From contig NZ_JAFBCK010000001.1 in assembly GCF_016907695.1 (NCBI RefSeq), positions 6,684,001 to 6,748,000 of the forward strand: a stretch of DNA of 64,000 bases, given 5' to 3'. The position numbers and the translations under genes are program-made. The notes below the pieces were generated by a model that was given only the letters and a program-made list of their open reading frames with translations, made no database searches and was not told the origin of the DNA. This document shows, in pieces, positions 11,286-19,949 of this stretch; positions within the stretch are counted from its first letter, which is position 1; every line of letters begins with the position of its first letter. Origin of the DNA: Actinokineospora baliensis (lineage in GTDB: Bacteria > Actinomycetota > Actinomycetes > Mycobacteriales > Pseudonocardiaceae).

Positions 11286-12128
11286 CTAGCCGGTGCGTAG
11301 GTCCATGCCCAGGTCGAGTGCGGGTGCGGAGTGGGTCAGGCCGCCGACTGCTAGGTAGTCGACGCCGGTGGCGGCGTAGGTGGGGGCTGTGGGGAGGGTT
11401 AGGCCGCCGGAGGCTTCTAGGTGGGTTTGGGTTCCGGTGGCTCTGCGAACGGCTTCCACGCAGTTGGGGATGGTGAAGTTGTCCAGGAGGACCAACTCGG
11501 CTTCGGCGGCCAGGGCTTCGTCGAGTTGGTCGAGGGTGTCGACTTCGACCTCCACGGACAGGTGGGGGGCGTGGGCTCGGGCTGCCGCGAGGGCGGCGGT
11601 GACCGAGCCTGCGGCGACGACGTGGTTGTCTTTGATGAGGATGGCGTCGCCGAGGCCTAGGCGGTGGTTGATGCCGCCGCCGCAGCGGACCGCGTATTTC
11701 TCCAGCAGGCGCAGGCCCGGGAGGGTTTTGCGGGAGTCTCGGATCTGGGCGCCGGTGTCGGCCACCGCCGAGACCCAGGCGGACGTGGTGGTGGCGATGC
11801 CGGAGAGGTGGCAGAGGAAGTTCAGGGCGGTGCGTTCCGCAGTGAGCAGTTGGCGGGTGTTGCCGCGCACCACCAGGACCGGCTTACCCGGCACGACCGC
11901 GGAGCCATCCTCCACACAGGACTCGACAACCAGGTCCAATACCACCCGCCGCAGGACCTCCAGGGCCACCGGCACGCCTGCGACCACGCCCGGACGGCGC
12001 GGGGTGAACTCGGCGACTGCGACCGCTGAGGCCGCGACGGTGGCTTCGGTCGTGGCGTCCGGGCCGTAGCGCAGGTCTTCTTCCAGCGCCGTCGTGACCG
12101 CGCGGGCCATGTCGTCCTTGTCGATCAC
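11286..12128 (-). CDS. nadC: Nicotinate-nucleotide pyrophosphorylase (carboxylating)
   Basis: 280 residues from GTG at 12128, which overlaps the nadB stop (GTGA); an upstream extension of the frame is the nadB shadow. NadC converts quinolinate and PRPP to nicotinate mononucleotide. Landmarks: EDLRYGPDAT at the N-terminus, RTALNFLCHLSGIAT, RDSRKTLPGLRLLEKYAV with the substrate-binding Arg/Lys, GGGINHRLGLGD, IKDNH and VEVEVDTLDQ. Length is normal. Last gene of the nadA-nadB-nadC operon. Confidence 0.97.
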   Translation of the reverse strand: MIDKDDMARAVTTALEEDLRYGPDATTEATVAASAVAVAEFTPRRPGVVAGVPVALEVLRRVVLDLVVESCVEDGSAVVPGKPVLVVRGNTRQLLTAERTALNFLCHLSGIATTTSAWVSAVADTGAQIRDSRKTLPGLRLLEKYAVRCGGGINHRLGLGDAILIKDNHVVAAGSVTAALAAARAHAPHLSVEVEVDTLDQLDEALAAEAELVLLDNFTIPNCVEAVRRATGTQTHLEASGGLTLPTAPTYAATGVDYLAVGGLTHSAPALDLGMDLRTG

Positions 12129-13747
12129 GCGACACCCCGCAGGGCGGTCACGCCACCGAGCACCGGCTGGCCAGAGGGCGTCAGCCGGACCCACTGGCTG
12201 CGGCGCCACGCGTCGTCTCGCTGCGGGAAGTCGGTGCGCACGTGGCAGCCGCGCGATTCCCGGCGGGCCGCGGCCGAGGCGATCAGCGCCCGGCCGACCA
12301 GGGTCAGCGCCGCGTCCTCGACCGCGACCCTGGAGTCGAGCACTCGCTCCACAGTGGACACGTCGAGCACCGAACCGACCACCGCCAACCCCTCGGCCTC
12401 CCGACCGATGGCCGCGTACCGGCTCATCACCCGCTGCAGCGAATCCCGCTCCGCCACCGGCGCGACCGGCAACTCCCCCACCACAGCCGCCCGTGGATCG
12501 GCCAGTCGACCGACCGCCAGGTCCGCCGCGACAGCCTCCGCCGCCCGCGCCCCCACGACCAGTCCCTCCAGCAAGCTGTTGGACGCCAACCGGTTCGCCC
12601 CGTGCAAGCCCGTGCTGGCGACCTCACCGGCCGCGTACAGACCCACCACCGGGGTCCGACCATCCACATCGGACACAACGCCGCCACACGCGAAATGCGC
12701 CGCGGGCGCGACCGGGATCGGCTGGACCACCGGGTCCACCCCCGCCGCAACGCACGCCGCGTACACCGTGGGGAACCGGGTCCGGAACGTCGCCGCGTCC
12801 AAGTGGGTCGCGTCGAGGAACACGTGGTCGTCGACCCCGCCGCGCTCCAGCGCCATGTGCCGGGTGATCGCGGCGGCCACGACGTCGCGCGGCGCCAGGT
12901 CCGCCAGCGGGTGCACCCCCGCCATCACCCGCGCCCCGGTCGCGTCGACCAGCACGGCCCCCTCGCCGCGCACCGCCTCCGTCACCAGCGGGCACCGCCC
13001 CCGCGCGCCCTGTCCGGTGTAGAGCACCGTCGGGTGGAACTGCACGAACTCCACGTCCGCGACCGGCGCCCCCGCGCGCAGCGCCAACGCCAGCCCGTCC
13101 CCCGTCGCGACCTCCGGGTTCGACGTCGCCTGGTAGAGCTGCCCCAGCCCACCGGTCGCCAGCAGCACGGCGGAGGCCGTCAGCACGCCCGGCACCCCCG
13201 CGCCGTCGAGCACGTGCAGCCCCGCCACCGCCCCAGACGGTGTCTTCAGCGCCTGCACCGCGACGTGGTTCTCCAGTACCGGGACCCGGCCGTCGCGCGC
13301 GGCACCCAGCAGCGCCCGTTCCACCTCGGCGCCCGTCGCGTCGCCGCCCGCGTGCACCACGCGGAACGCGCTGTGCCCGCCCTCTCGGGTGCGCGCCAGC
13401 CGACCGTCGGCGCCGGAGTCGAAGACCGCGCCCAACTCCAGCAGCCGGGTCACCGCCGCGGGACCGCCGAACACGATCTCCCGGACCGCGTCCTCGTCGC
13501 ACAGCCCGGCGCCCGCGACCAGCGTGTCCGCCACGTGCCGCTCGACCGAGTCGCCCTCGTCGTGCTCACCGGGCAGCACCACGGCGACGCCGCCCTGGGC
13601 CCACCTGGTGTTGCCGTCCTCGGCCGTCGCCTTGGTCACCACCAGCACCCGCAGCCCCAACGACTGCGCGCGCAACGCCGCCGTCAGCCCGGCGACCCCG
13701 GTGCCGACCACGACCAGGTCGGCGCGCGCCTCCCAGCAGGGGCTCAT
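12125..13747 (-). CDS. nadB: L-aspartate oxidase
   Basis: 540 residues from the ATG at 13747, which overlaps the nadA stop (ATGA). NadB is a flavoprotein that oxidises aspartate to iminoaspartate, the substrate of NadA. Visible: the FAD dinucleotide-binding [15 protein letters not shown] near residue 10, [36 protein letters not shown] and [15 protein letters not shown], followed by the C-terminal helical domain with [11 protein letters not shown]. Coupled by 4-base overlaps to nadA and nadC. The longer frame upstream of 13747 is out-of-frame nadA and was excluded. Confidence 0.97.
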   Translation of the reverse strand: MSPCWEARADLVVVGTGVAGLTAALRAQSLGLRVLVVTKATAEDGNTRWAQGGVAVVLPGEHDEGDSVERHVADTLVAGAGLCDEDAVREIVFGGPAAVTRLLELGAVFDSGADGRLARTREGGHSAFRVVHAGGDATGAEVERALLGAARDGRVPVLENHVAVQALKTPSGAVAGLHVLDGAGVPGVLTASAVLLATGGLGQLYQATSNPEVATGDGLALALRAGAPVADVEFVQFHPTVLYTGQGARGRCPLVTEAVRGEGAVLVDATGARVMAGVHPLADLAPRDVVAAAITRHMALERGGVDDHVFLDATHLDAATFRTRFPTVYAACVAAGVDPVVQPIPVAPAAHFACGGVVSDVDGRTPVVGLYAAGEVASTGLHGANRLASNSLLEGLVVGARAAEAVAADLAVGRLADPRAAVVGELPVAPVAERDSLQRVMSRYAAIGREAEGLAVVGSVLDVSTVERVLDSRVAVEDAALTLVGRALIASAAARRESRGCHVRTDFPQRDDAWRRSQWVRLTPSGQPVLGGVTALRGVA

Positions 13748-14751
13748 TCCCCACCGCCCGGCTGACCGATCTCGATCATCCGCTGCACCGCGCCGCGCGC
13801 CCTGGCCGCGGTGTCGGGGTCCACGTGCACCTCGTCGCGGTTCTCCCGCAGCGACCGCAGCAGCGCGGCCGGGGTGATCATCTTCATGTACCGGCACGAG
13901 GCCCGGTCGTTGACCGCGGCGAACTCGATGTCCGGTGCGGCCTTGCGCAGCTGGTGGATCATGCCGATCTCGGTCGCCACCAGCACCGAGGTGGCCTTGG
14001 TCGCGCGCGCCTGGGTCACCATGTCGCCGGTGGACAGGATCTTGACCCGCTCCGGGGCGACGATGCCCTCGCCCGCGAGGTAGAGCGCCGAGGTGGCGCA
14101 CCCGCACTCGGGGTGGATGAACAGGTCGGCGTCCGGGTTGGCCGCCGCCCGCTCGGCCAGCTCCGGGCCGTTGATGCCCGCGTGCACGTGGCACTCCCCG
14201 GCCCAGATGTGCATGTTCTCCCGGCCGGTCTCGCGCTTGACGTGCGCGCCGAGGAACTGGTCCGGCAGGAACAGCACCTCCCGGTCGGCCGGGATGGAGG
14301 CCACCACGTCGACGGCGTTGGACGAGGTGCAGCAGATGTCGGTCTCGGCCTTCACCTCGGCGGTGGTGTTCACGTAGGACACCACCACGGCACCGGGGTG
14401 CTCGGCCTTCCAGGCGCGCAGCTCGGCGCCGGTGATCGAGTCGGCCAGCGAGCAGCCCGCGCGCTCGTCGGGGATGAGCACGGTCTTCTCGGGACTGAGG
14501 ATCTTCGCGGTCTCGGCCATGAAGTGCACGCCGCAGAAGATGATGGTCGACGCCGAGCTGGAGGCGGCGATGCGGCTCAGCGCCAGGGAATCACCCGTGT
14601 GGTCGGCGATGTCCTGGATCTCCGGCAGCTGGTAGTTGTGCGCGAGCAGGACGGCGTCCCGCTGCCGCGCGAGCTCGCGCACCTCGTCCCGCCACGCGGC
14701 GTCCGCCTCCACCCCGTGGTAGGGGGTCAGGTCGATCGTGTCCGCGGTCAT
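13744..14751 (-). CDS. nadA: Quinolinate synthase
   Basis: 335 residues. NadA condenses iminoaspartate with dihydroxyacetone phosphate to quinolinate using a [4Fe-4S] cluster. Landmarks: [21 protein letters not shown], the first cluster Cys in [29 protein letters not shown], and [12 protein letters not shown] near the C-terminus. The ATG has an excellent AGGAGG ribosome-binding site (GACAGGAGGACCCC). First gene of the nad operon, with its promoter in the 59 bases shared with divergent nrtR, where a perfect inverted repeat lies. Confidence 0.97.
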   Translation of the reverse strand: MTADTIDLTPYHGVEADAAWRDEVRELARQRDAVLLAHNYQLPEIQDIADHTGDSLALSRIAASSSASTIIFCGVHFMAETAKILSPEKTVLIPDERAGCSLADSITGAELRAWKAEHPGAVVVSYVNTTAEVKAETDICCTSSNAVDVVASIPADREVLFLPDQFLGAHVKRETGRENMHIWAGECHVHAGINGPELAERAAANPDADLFIHPECGCATSALYLAGEGIVAPERVKILSTGDMVTQARATKATSVLVATEIGMIHQLRKAAPDIEFAAVNDRASCRYMKMITPAALLRSLRENRDEVHVDPDTAARARGAVQRMIEIGQPGGGE

Positions 14752-14787
14752 GGGGTCCTCCTGTCGTGTCCGATTTCCGATCCCGAG

Positions 14788-14810
14788 GTTTTCGCCTTAG
14801 GATCGAAAAC
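14788..14810. promoter_or_regulatory. Probable NrtR operator between nadA and nrtR
   Basis: Perfect 7-bp inverted repeat GTTTTCG-N9-CGAAAAC ending one base before the nrtR ATG and 37 bases upstream of the nadA ATG. The -10 of nrtR lies between the arms, so a bound dimer would block nrtR and probably nadABC transcription. NrtR proteins of other bacteria autoregulate and repress NAD genes and are released by ADP-ribose or related metabolites. That this repeat is the binding site is inference from position and symmetry. Confidence 0.7.
14798..14803 (+). promoter_or_regulatory. -10 box of a leaderless nrtR promoter
   Basis: TAGGAT, a typical actinobacterial -10, ends 7 bases before the ATG at 14811, so transcription should begin at or next to the start codon. 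No clear -35 (best TTCCGA at 14775-14780). It sits inside the operator. Confidence 0.6.
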
Positions 14811-15518
14811 ATGACCGATGCTACCACCGCGGACCCACCGCTCGTCCACGAAGTACTGGCCGCGGTGCTGCAGGTGAGGCAGGGATCACTGCGCGTGCTG
14901 CTGTGGGAGCGGGCCATGGAACCGCACGCGCACCGCTGGTCGCTGCCCGGTGGCAGGCTGCGCGCCGACGAGGACGTGGAGGCCTCGATCCGCAGGCAGC
15001 TTGCCGAGAAGGTCGACGTCCGGCAGGTCTCGCACGTCGAGCAGCTCGCCGTCTTCAGCGCCCCGGACCGGGTCCCCGGGCCCAGGGTCGTCGCCACTGC
15101 GTTCCTGTGCCTTGTCCCCTCCCACATGGACCCCGAACTGCCGGAGGACACCGCGTGGCACCCGGTGTCCACCCTGCCGGAGACCGCATTCGACCACGGC
15201 GCCATCGTCCTGCGCGCCCGCAACCGGCTGCGCGCGAAGCTGTCCTACACCAACATCGGCTTCGCCCTCGCGCCCCCGGTGTTCACCATCTCGGCGCTGC
15301 GGGGGCTCTACTCGGCCGCGCTGGGCTACCGGGTGTCGGCGACGAACCTGCAGCGGGTGCTGTCCCGGCGGGGTCTGCTGGAGCCGACCGGGGAGACCGC
15401 CAAGCCCGGCCGGGCCGGCGGCAGGCCCGCGGCGCAATTCCGGTTCGCCGACAGCACAATGGCGGTGACCGACCCGTTCGCGGTGCTCAAACCCCCCGCG
15501 CCGGAGCGGGGGCGGTGA
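14811..15518 (+). CDS. nrtR: NrtR-type Nudix-domain transcriptional regulator of NAD synthesis
   Basis: 235 residues from ATG 14811; the longer frame from 14766 would run through the operator. N-terminal Nudix-like domain (about 10-140) with WSLPGGRLRADEDVEASIRR: the Nudix box is degenerate (no canonical REXXEE), as expected for a sensor that binds rather than cleaves ADP-ribose-type ligands. The C-terminal winged helix-turn-helix (about 150-220) contains FTISALRGLYSAALG and ATNLQRVLSRRGLLEPTG, the NrtR DNA-binding domain. Divergent placement beside nadABC with a shared palindrome supports autoregulation and nad repression. Confidence 0.9.
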   Translation: MTDATTADPPLVHEVLAAVLQVRQGSLRVLLWERAMEPHAHRWSLPGGRLRADEDVEASIRRQLAEKVDVRQVSHVEQLAVFSAPDRVPGPRVVATAFLCLVPSHMDPELPEDTAWHPVSTLPETAFDHGAIVLRARNRLRAKLSYTNIGFALAPPVFTISALRGLYSAALGYRVSATNLQRVLSRRGLLEPTGETAKPGRAGGRPAAQFRFADSTMAVTDPFAVLKPPAPERGR

Positions 15519-15570
15519 CCGGGAGCGCACCCACCACCACGATCGGACAGCGGGCGGTTGCGCTTCGTCG

Positions 15571-15576
15571 TAGCGT
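15571..15576 (+). promoter_or_regulatory. -10 box for the LON-domain gene
   Basis: TAGCGT ending 6 bases before the GTG at 15583, which implies a leaderless or near-leaderless transcript. No Shine-Dalgarno is present in between. No clear -35. Confidence 0.4.
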
Positions 15577-15582
15577 TGTCGC

Positions 15583-16263
15583 GTGGCCGATTCGCTTCCG
15601 CTGTTCCCGCTTCGGGCGGTGCTGCTTCCCGGGGCGAACCTGCCTTTGCACATCTTCGAGCCGCGCTACCGGCAGCTGACCGTCGACCTGGTCACCGGAG
15701 CGCTGCCCGAGCGCACCTTCGGCGTCGTCGCACTGCGACCGTCGACCGACCACGAGGTCACCGACCTGTCCCAGCTGCGCGGCATCGGCTGCTCGGCGGC
15801 GCTGCGGCAGGCCAAGCGGCTGCCGGACGGGCGCTTCGACATCATCACCACCGGCGACCGCCGGTTCCGGCTGCTCGACATCGACGCCACCGCCGCGCCG
15901 TACCTGATGGGCACGGTGGAGTGGGTCCCCGACACCGAGCAGCCCACCGCCGCGGTCGAGTCGGTGTCCATGCTGGTCGACGCCGCCCGCGCCGCGCACC
16001 GCCGGTACTGCAACGCGGCCTGGCGCAGCGACGACTGGACCGAGCCGGACGCCGACACCGAGACCTACAAGCTGGCGCACGCGCTGGCCGCGGACTGCCT
16101 GCTGAGCCTGGAGGACCGCCAGCGGCTGCTGGAGGAAACCCGGCCGCTGCACCGGTTGCGGATGGTCGGTCAGCTGCTCAACCGGGAGGCGGGCATCCTC
16201 TCGGCACTGCACGCCGTCCCGGCGCCACCGTCGGAGTTCAACACCCCGCTCTGCCTCAACTGA
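15583..16263 (+). CDS. LON peptidase substrate-binding domain protein
   Basis: 226 residues consisting of the LON N-terminal substrate-binding domain alone (PF02190-like); no AAA+ ATPase or protease domain follows. Signature: LPLFPLRAVLLPGANLPLHIFEPRYRQL at the N-terminus (residues 5-32) and the GCSAALRQAKRLPDGRFDII / TTGDRRFRLL strands. Stand-alone LON-N proteins are widespread in actinobacteria; role unknown, possibly substrate delivery or protein binding. GTG start at 15583. Convergent with the DUF2567 gene, 12 bases apart, with a small GGGCTAGCCC palindrome between. Confidence 0.88.
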   Translation: MADSLPLFPLRAVLLPGANLPLHIFEPRYRQLTVDLVTGALPERTFGVVALRPSTDHEVTDLSQLRGIGCSAALRQAKRLPDGRFDIITTGDRRFRLLDIDATAAPYLMGTVEWVPDTEQPTAAVESVSMLVDAARAAHRRYCNAAWRSDDWTEPDADTETYKLAHALAADCLLSLEDRQRLLEETRPLHRLRMVGQLLNREAGILSALHAVPAPPSEFNTPLCLN

Positions 16264-16275
16264 GCGGGCGCGGGG

Positions 16276-16863
16276 CTAGCCCAAGCGCCTGCCCAGGTCG
16301 TCGCTGCCGTTCCACGCGGCGGCCAGGCCGTAGCTCAACGCCGTACCCAGCGGCCAGGCGAGGATGGCCCACGCCGACTCCAGGCGGGGCGCCAGGGTCA
16401 GCACGTCCCCGACCTTCGGCGCCCCGGGCAGCTCGAACCGGCCCTGCGCCCACGACAGCCCCACCTGGTAGGCCAACCACGCCGCCAGCACCGACCCGAG
16501 GACCCCGGCGACGAGCAGCACCGGCCCCCGGCGTTCCCGCACGAGCCACAGCGCGGCACCGGTCACGATCCCGGCCGCCAAGCCGAGCAACATGAACAGC
16601 ACGAGGTCGTCGAAGCGGTGGTAGCTCTCCGTGCGCAGCGCGGCCGGGGTGCCGTCCTCCACGATCTGCACCAGCAGACCGGGCGCCAACCGCGACCACA
16701 GGAAGCCCACCGCGAGCCCGAGCAGCGAGATCGTCGACAGCACGCTGACCGCGGGCAACAGGTCGCGCTTGACGGCCACCGGCGCCCGCCGCTGGTCCGG
16801 CGGTACCGGGTACGGCGGTAGTGCGTCCCGCGCGTCCTCTGTCCGCACCGGCTGCTCCGCCAC
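16276..16863 (-). CDS. DUF2567-type membrane protein
   Basis: 195 residues from GTG 16863, chosen because GGAGG lies 7 bases upstream; the open frame above is unlikely to be coding. Four hydrophobic helices (about 35-57, 82-105, 110-130 and 160-180) and a cytoplasmic N-terminus rich in Pro/Arg. Position next to bsaP and bioB is the same as that of Rv1591 (DUF2567) in Mycobacterium tuberculosis, which supports the family call. Function unknown; the conserved link with biotin and NAD genes is worth noting but unexplained. Confidence 0.75.
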   Translation of the reverse strand: MAEQPVRTEDARDALPPYPVPPDQRRAPVAVKRDLLPAVSVLSTISLLGLAVGFLWSRLAPGLLVQIVEDGTPAALRTESYHRFDDLVLFMLLGLAAGIVTGAALWLVRERRGPVLLVAGVLGSVLAAWLAYQVGLSWAQGRFELPGAPKVGDVLTLAPRLESAWAILAWPLGTALSYGLAAAWNGSDDLGRRLG

Positions 16864-16919
16864 CCGTCGACCTCCACTCGCGACACCACCCGCGGACCGG
16901 GTCCGGTCCGCCCGCGAGA

Positions 16920-17114
16920 CTAGCCCGTCGCCACCGCACTGGTCGTTTCGCCGTGCCTGGAGCAGCGGGCGGACCAGCCGACCGGGGTGATCTGCACGAC
17001 CATCCGGCGGGCGCACTCCGGGCAGAACCGGGGCGGTTCGAGCGCGGCGCGCGCACCCCGGCAGCCGGGGTGCTCCCCCTCGGCCTCGGGGAGACCGCAG
17101 TGCACGCAGAACAT
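16920..17114 (-). CDS. bsaP: Probable biotin synthase auxiliary protein BsaP
   Basis: 64 residues starting [18 protein letters not shown] at ATG 17114. It has an N-terminal CxxC (FCVHCG), a lone GC, and [10 protein letters not shown] with a second CxxC, then WSARCSRHG: six or seven cysteines able to hold a metal or Fe-S cluster. Size, cysteine layout and position directly after bioB match the actinobacterial BsaP (Rv1590-like) family, reported to support biotin synthase turnover as an Fe-S protein. Unusually, a 148-bp palindromic repeat separates it from bioB. The open frame upstream of 17114 runs through that repeat and is not coding. Confidence 0.78.
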   Translation of the reverse strand: MFCVHCGLPEAEGEHPGCRGARAALEPPRFCPECARRMVVQITPVGWSARCSRHGETTSAVATG

Positions 17115-17157
17115 GGGGCGTACTCCAAGGTCGGGAAGCCGCTGGCTGGTACCAGCA

Positions 17158-17305
17158 GCTCGATGGGGTGGAATCGTTTCGTGTGGGGGGACGACACCCG
17201 TAGCCTGACCGGCTGCTGGCTGGGCCGTCCCTTTGGCCCCCAGCTTTTCAGGCCCAGCACGGGTGTCGTAGGGGCCCCACACGAAACGAGTTCACCCCAT
17301 CGAGC
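17158..17305. repeat. Palindromic intergenic repeat, copy A (148 bp)
   Basis: Long inverted repeat between bioB and bsaP. Outer arms both read GCTCGATGGGGTG inward, continue through a matching TCGTTTCGTGTGGGG block, and end in ACGACACCCGT next to a ~57-base centre. The arms match over about 43 of 48 positions. The reverse complement aligns along its whole length with copy B at 23213-23362 (shared GGGGCCCCT, AAAAGC and GGGGGCC blocks), so this is a dispersed family, MITE- or REP-like, without coding capacity. Confidence 0.8.
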
Positions 17306-17318
17306 ACCGGGCCCAGCG

Positions 17319-18356
17319 TCAGAGCGAGTCGCTGAGGGCCTTGATGGGCATCTTCAGGTCGGCCAGCATGTCGAGGTCGCGCTGGGCGGGCCTGCCGAGG
17401 TTGGTCAGGTAGTTGCCGACGATGATCGCGTTGATGCCGCCGAGCATGCCCTGCTCGGCGCCCAGGTCACCGAGGGTGAGCTCGCGGCCGCCCGCGAAGC
17501 GCAGCATGGTGCGCGGCAGCGCCAGCCGGAACGCCGCGACCAGCTTGAGCGCCTCGCGGCCCTCGATCGGCTCGTAGTCCTCGTAGGGGGTGCCCGGCTG
17601 CGGGATGAGGAAGTTCATCGGGACCTCGTGCGGGTCCAGCTCCGCCAGCTGCACCGCGAACTCGGCGCGCTGCTCCTCGGTCTCGCCCATGCCCAGGATG
17701 CCGCCGCTGCAGACCTCCATGCCCGCCTCGCGGACCATCCGCAGCGTGTCCCAGCGCTCCTCCCAGGAGTGCGTGGTGACCACGTTCGGGAAGTGCGAGC
17801 GGGCGGTCTCCAGGTTGTGGTTGTAGCGGTGCACGCCCATGCCGACCAGCTCGTCGACCTGCTCCTGGGTCAGCATGCCCAGCGAGCAGGCGATCTGGAT
17901 GTCGTTGCCGGACTCGCGGATCGCCTTGATGCCGTCGCGCACCTGCGAGAGCAGCCTGGCGTCGGGGCCGCGCACGGCGGCGACGATGCAGAACTCGGTG
18001 GCGCCGGTGAGCGCGGTCTGCCTGGCCGCCTCGACCAGGCCGGGGATGTCGAGCCACGCGGAGCGGACCGGGGTGGGGAAGCGACCCGACTGCGAGCAGA
18101 AGTGGCAGTCCTCGGGGCAGCCGCCGGTCTTGAGGCTGATGATGCCCTCGACCTCGACCTCCGGGCCGCACCAGCGCATCCGCACCTCGTGCGCCAGCGC
18201 CAGCAGGTCCTCGAACCGGTCGTCGGCCAACCGCAGCACGTCGAGCACCTGCTCCTGCGACAGGCCGACGCCGCGCTCGAGCACCTGCTCGCGGGCGACA
18301 GCGAGCACGTCGACCTCGGCGGTGCTGTCGTGGGTGCGCTCAGCGGCGGCGGTCAC
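17319..18356 (-). CDS. bioB: Biotin synthase
   Basis: 345 residues from GTG 18356, which has AGGAGG six bases upstream; a longer frame to 18425 lacks support. BioB is a radical-SAM enzyme that inserts sulfur into dethiobiotin. The [4Fe-4S]/SAM motif is C80-x3-C84-x2-C87 ([10 protein letters not shown]). Also visible: [31 protein letters not shown], the [11 protein letters not shown] segment and [12 protein letters not shown]. The [2Fe-2S] ligand residues (Cys in EFCIV, ACSLG, Arg in [10 protein letters not shown]) are present. bioD is 96 bases upstream and bsaP follows. Confidence 0.97.
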   Translation of the reverse strand: MTAAAERTHDSTAEVDVLAVAREQVLERGVGLSQEQVLDVLRLADDRFEDLLALAHEVRMRWCGPEVEVEGIISLKTGGCPEDCHFCSQSGRFPTPVRSAWLDIPGLVEAARQTALTGATEFCIVAAVRGPDARLLSQVRDGIKAIRESGNDIQIACSLGMLTQEQVDELVGMGVHRYNHNLETARSHFPNVVTTHSWEERWDTLRMVREAGMEVCSGGILGMGETEEQRAEFAVQLAELDPHEVPMNFLIPQPGTPYEDYEPIEGREALKLVAAFRLALPRTMLRFAGGRELTLGDLGAEQGMLGGINAIIVGNYLTNLGRPAQRDLDMLADLKMPIKALSDSL

Positions 18357-18452
18357 GGATGTCCTCCTCGTGCGGGGGTTTGGCCTGGCCTGCGGGTGGT
18401 GTCCCGAGCGCACAGTCTGCCCCATGGGGTTGGTCGGGATGAGCGATGAATG

Positions 18453-19169
18453 TCACGCCGGGTGCGTGTCGGCGAAGTCCTTGGCGTCGAACGCGCCGCC
18501 CAGCACCGGACCCAGCGAGGCCCTGGCGACCTGCTCGAACGCCGCCGGGTCCAACTCCCCCGCGCGCTCGGGGAAGGCGCCGATCAGCGGGGCCTGGGCG
18601 ACCACAGGCAGGTCCTCGATGTTGCAGCGGGCAGCGAGGTCGGGCGCGTCCGGCCAGTCCCCGATGACCACCCCGGTGCAGACGACCCCGCGGCGGCGCA
18701 ACGCCTCGGCGGTCAGCGCGGTGGCGTTGAGGGTGCCGAGCCCGGCCTGGGCGACGATGACGACCGGCGCCCCCAGCGCCCAAGCGACATCGGCCAGCGT
18801 CCCGCCATCGGGGTCGAACCGGACCAGCAAACCGCCGGCACCCTCGACGAGCACCAGGTCGTGACCGTTGTCGAGCTCCACAGCGGCACCGGCGACCTCC
18901 GACGGCCGCACCGGCGGCATGCCGACCCGGCGGGCGGCGGTGTCGGGGGCCAGCGGGTCGGGGAAGCGGCGCAACTCGCGGGTGGTGATCCCGGCGACCC
19001 GGGCCCCGACCTCGTCGACATCACCCGGCTCGGCCGCACCGACCCCGGTCTGCGCCGGTTTGAGCACGGCCACCCGCTGGCCGTTGGCCGCGGCGAGCGC
19101 GGCGATCCCGGCGGTGACGACGGTCTTGCCGACGCCGGTGCCGGTCCCGGTGATCACGAGGACACTCAC
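18453..19169 (-). CDS. bioD: Dethiobiotin synthetase
   Basis: 238 residues from GTG 19169. BioD carboxylates 7,8-diaminopelargonate with ATP to form dethiobiotin. The P-loop TGTGTGVGKT is at residues 7-16, followed by VLKPAQTG with the catalytic lysine, VLVEGAGGLLV near residue 100 and GVVIGDWP. Length is usual. It is upstream of bioB on the same strand and divergent from the glutaredoxin gene with 73 bases between. Confidence 0.95.
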   Translation of the reverse strand: MSVLVITGTGTGVGKTVVTAGIAALAAANGQRVAVLKPAQTGVGAAEPGDVDEVGARVAGITTRELRRFPDPLAPDTAARRVGMPPVRPSEVAGAAVELDNGHDLVLVEGAGGLLVRFDPDGGTLADVAWALGAPVVIVAQAGLGTLNATALTAEALRRRGVVCTGVVIGDWPDAPDLAARCNIEDLPVVAQAPLIGAFPERAGELDPAAFEQVARASLGPVLGGAFDAKDFADTHPA

Positions 19170-19229
19170 GGGCACACAGGCTAGCGGCCGGTGCCGCGCG
19201 CGGAACCCCGACCGGGCCCGTACTGGGGT

Positions 19230-19235
19230 TAGGGT
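19230..19235 (+). promoter_or_regulatory. -10 box of a leaderless glutaredoxin promoter
   Basis: TAGGGT ends 7 bases before the GTG at 19243; no ribosome-binding site between. Fits the leaderless pattern seen at nrtR, dnaE and bioA. Confidence 0.5.
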
Positions 19236-19242
19236 CGGGAAC

Positions 19243-19485
19243 GTGACCAACGAACCCGTGGTGATCTACAGCGCCGACTGGTGCGGTGACTGCAGGCGCG
19301 CCAAGTCCTGGCTCACCGCCAACGCCGTCCCCTACACCGAGATCAACGTCGAACACGACGACGCGGCCCGCGACCACGCCATCGACCTGGCGGGCGGTAG
19401 GCAGGAGATCCCGGTGCTGGTGCTCCCGGATGGCGCGGTCCTGGTGGAACCGACCAACGCGCAACTGGCCCAAGCACTGGCCTAA
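19243..19485 (+). CDS. Glutaredoxin / mycoredoxin-like protein
   Basis: 80 residues with the thioredoxin fold in its shortest glutaredoxin form: VVIYSADWCGDCRRAKSWL places the CxxC active site (Cys14, Cys17) near the N-terminus; EIPVLVLPDG contains the conserved cis-proline strand. In mycothiol-using actinomycetes such proteins act as mycoredoxins, but the WCGDC site differs from classic CPYC/CGYC, so the exact thiol partner is uncertain. GTG start at 19243; the longer frame upstream is antisense to bioD. It sits between bioD and bioA, where M. tuberculosis has bioF1. Confidence 0.85.
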   Translation: MTNEPVVIYSADWCGDCRRAKSWLTANAVPYTEINVEHDDAARDHAIDLAGGRQEIPVLVLPDGAVLVEPTNAQLAQALA

Positions 19486-19489
19486 CCCG

Positions 19490-19826
19490 CCACGGCGAAC
19501 CAGTGGTGGTCGTGGCCGCGCCGACGAAGCCGCGTCGGGCAACGAGCTCGACGGACGCGCCCAACCTCCGGCACCCAGCACCCGCGCCCCGCCACGGCAG
19601 CCGTAGTCACAATTCGGCGGACGCCCACCACTGCGACGCCTTCCGGCAGCGGCCCAGCGAGCACGCCTGCGATGATCGCGGCGAGCCGGTGGTGGTCGCG
19701 CCGACGAAGCTGCGTCGGGCAACGAGATCGTGAAGGCTCGCAGGCGCCGCTAGGCACAGCCGCTGCGATCACGGCGATGTCCCCGGCGGCGCCGATGAAC
19801 GATGGCATCGGGCGGACTAGACCGCC
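19490..19826 (-). repeat. Degenerate serial copies of the bioA 3' end
   Basis: The 464 bases between the glutaredoxin stop and the bioA stop hold no gene but are not random. At 19767-19812 the sequence matches bioA 19986-20031 at about 38 of 46 bases; translated, GLVRPMPSFIGAAGDIAVIA mirrors the bioA tail [20 protein letters not shown]. Two further weaker copies contain a 33-bp direct repeat (19518-19550 and 19698-19730, 31/33 identical, exactly 180 bases apart) whose minus-strand translation DLVARRSFVGATTTG again resembles the tail. These look like successive tail duplications now decaying. Confidence 0.6.
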
Positions 19827-19949
19827 GAATCGCCGAGGTGGCGCGGCCCGACGAGCCGGCGGACGCCCAGCACGCTCGCAACCTCAGCCCGCAGCAGCAG
19901 CGTCGCACCGCATCCACGTCCCCCACAAGCCCGATAGGCGCCCCCTCGC

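Noticed and set aside
12125..14194. Apparent nadA-nadB fusion reading frame
   Set aside because: The part above 13747 is an out-of-frame reading of nadA; nadB starts at an ATG overlapping the nadA stop.
19243..19485. Thioredoxin or arsenate reductase
   Set aside because: 80 residues with CxxC near the N-terminus and cis-Pro strand fit glutaredoxin; too short for the others.
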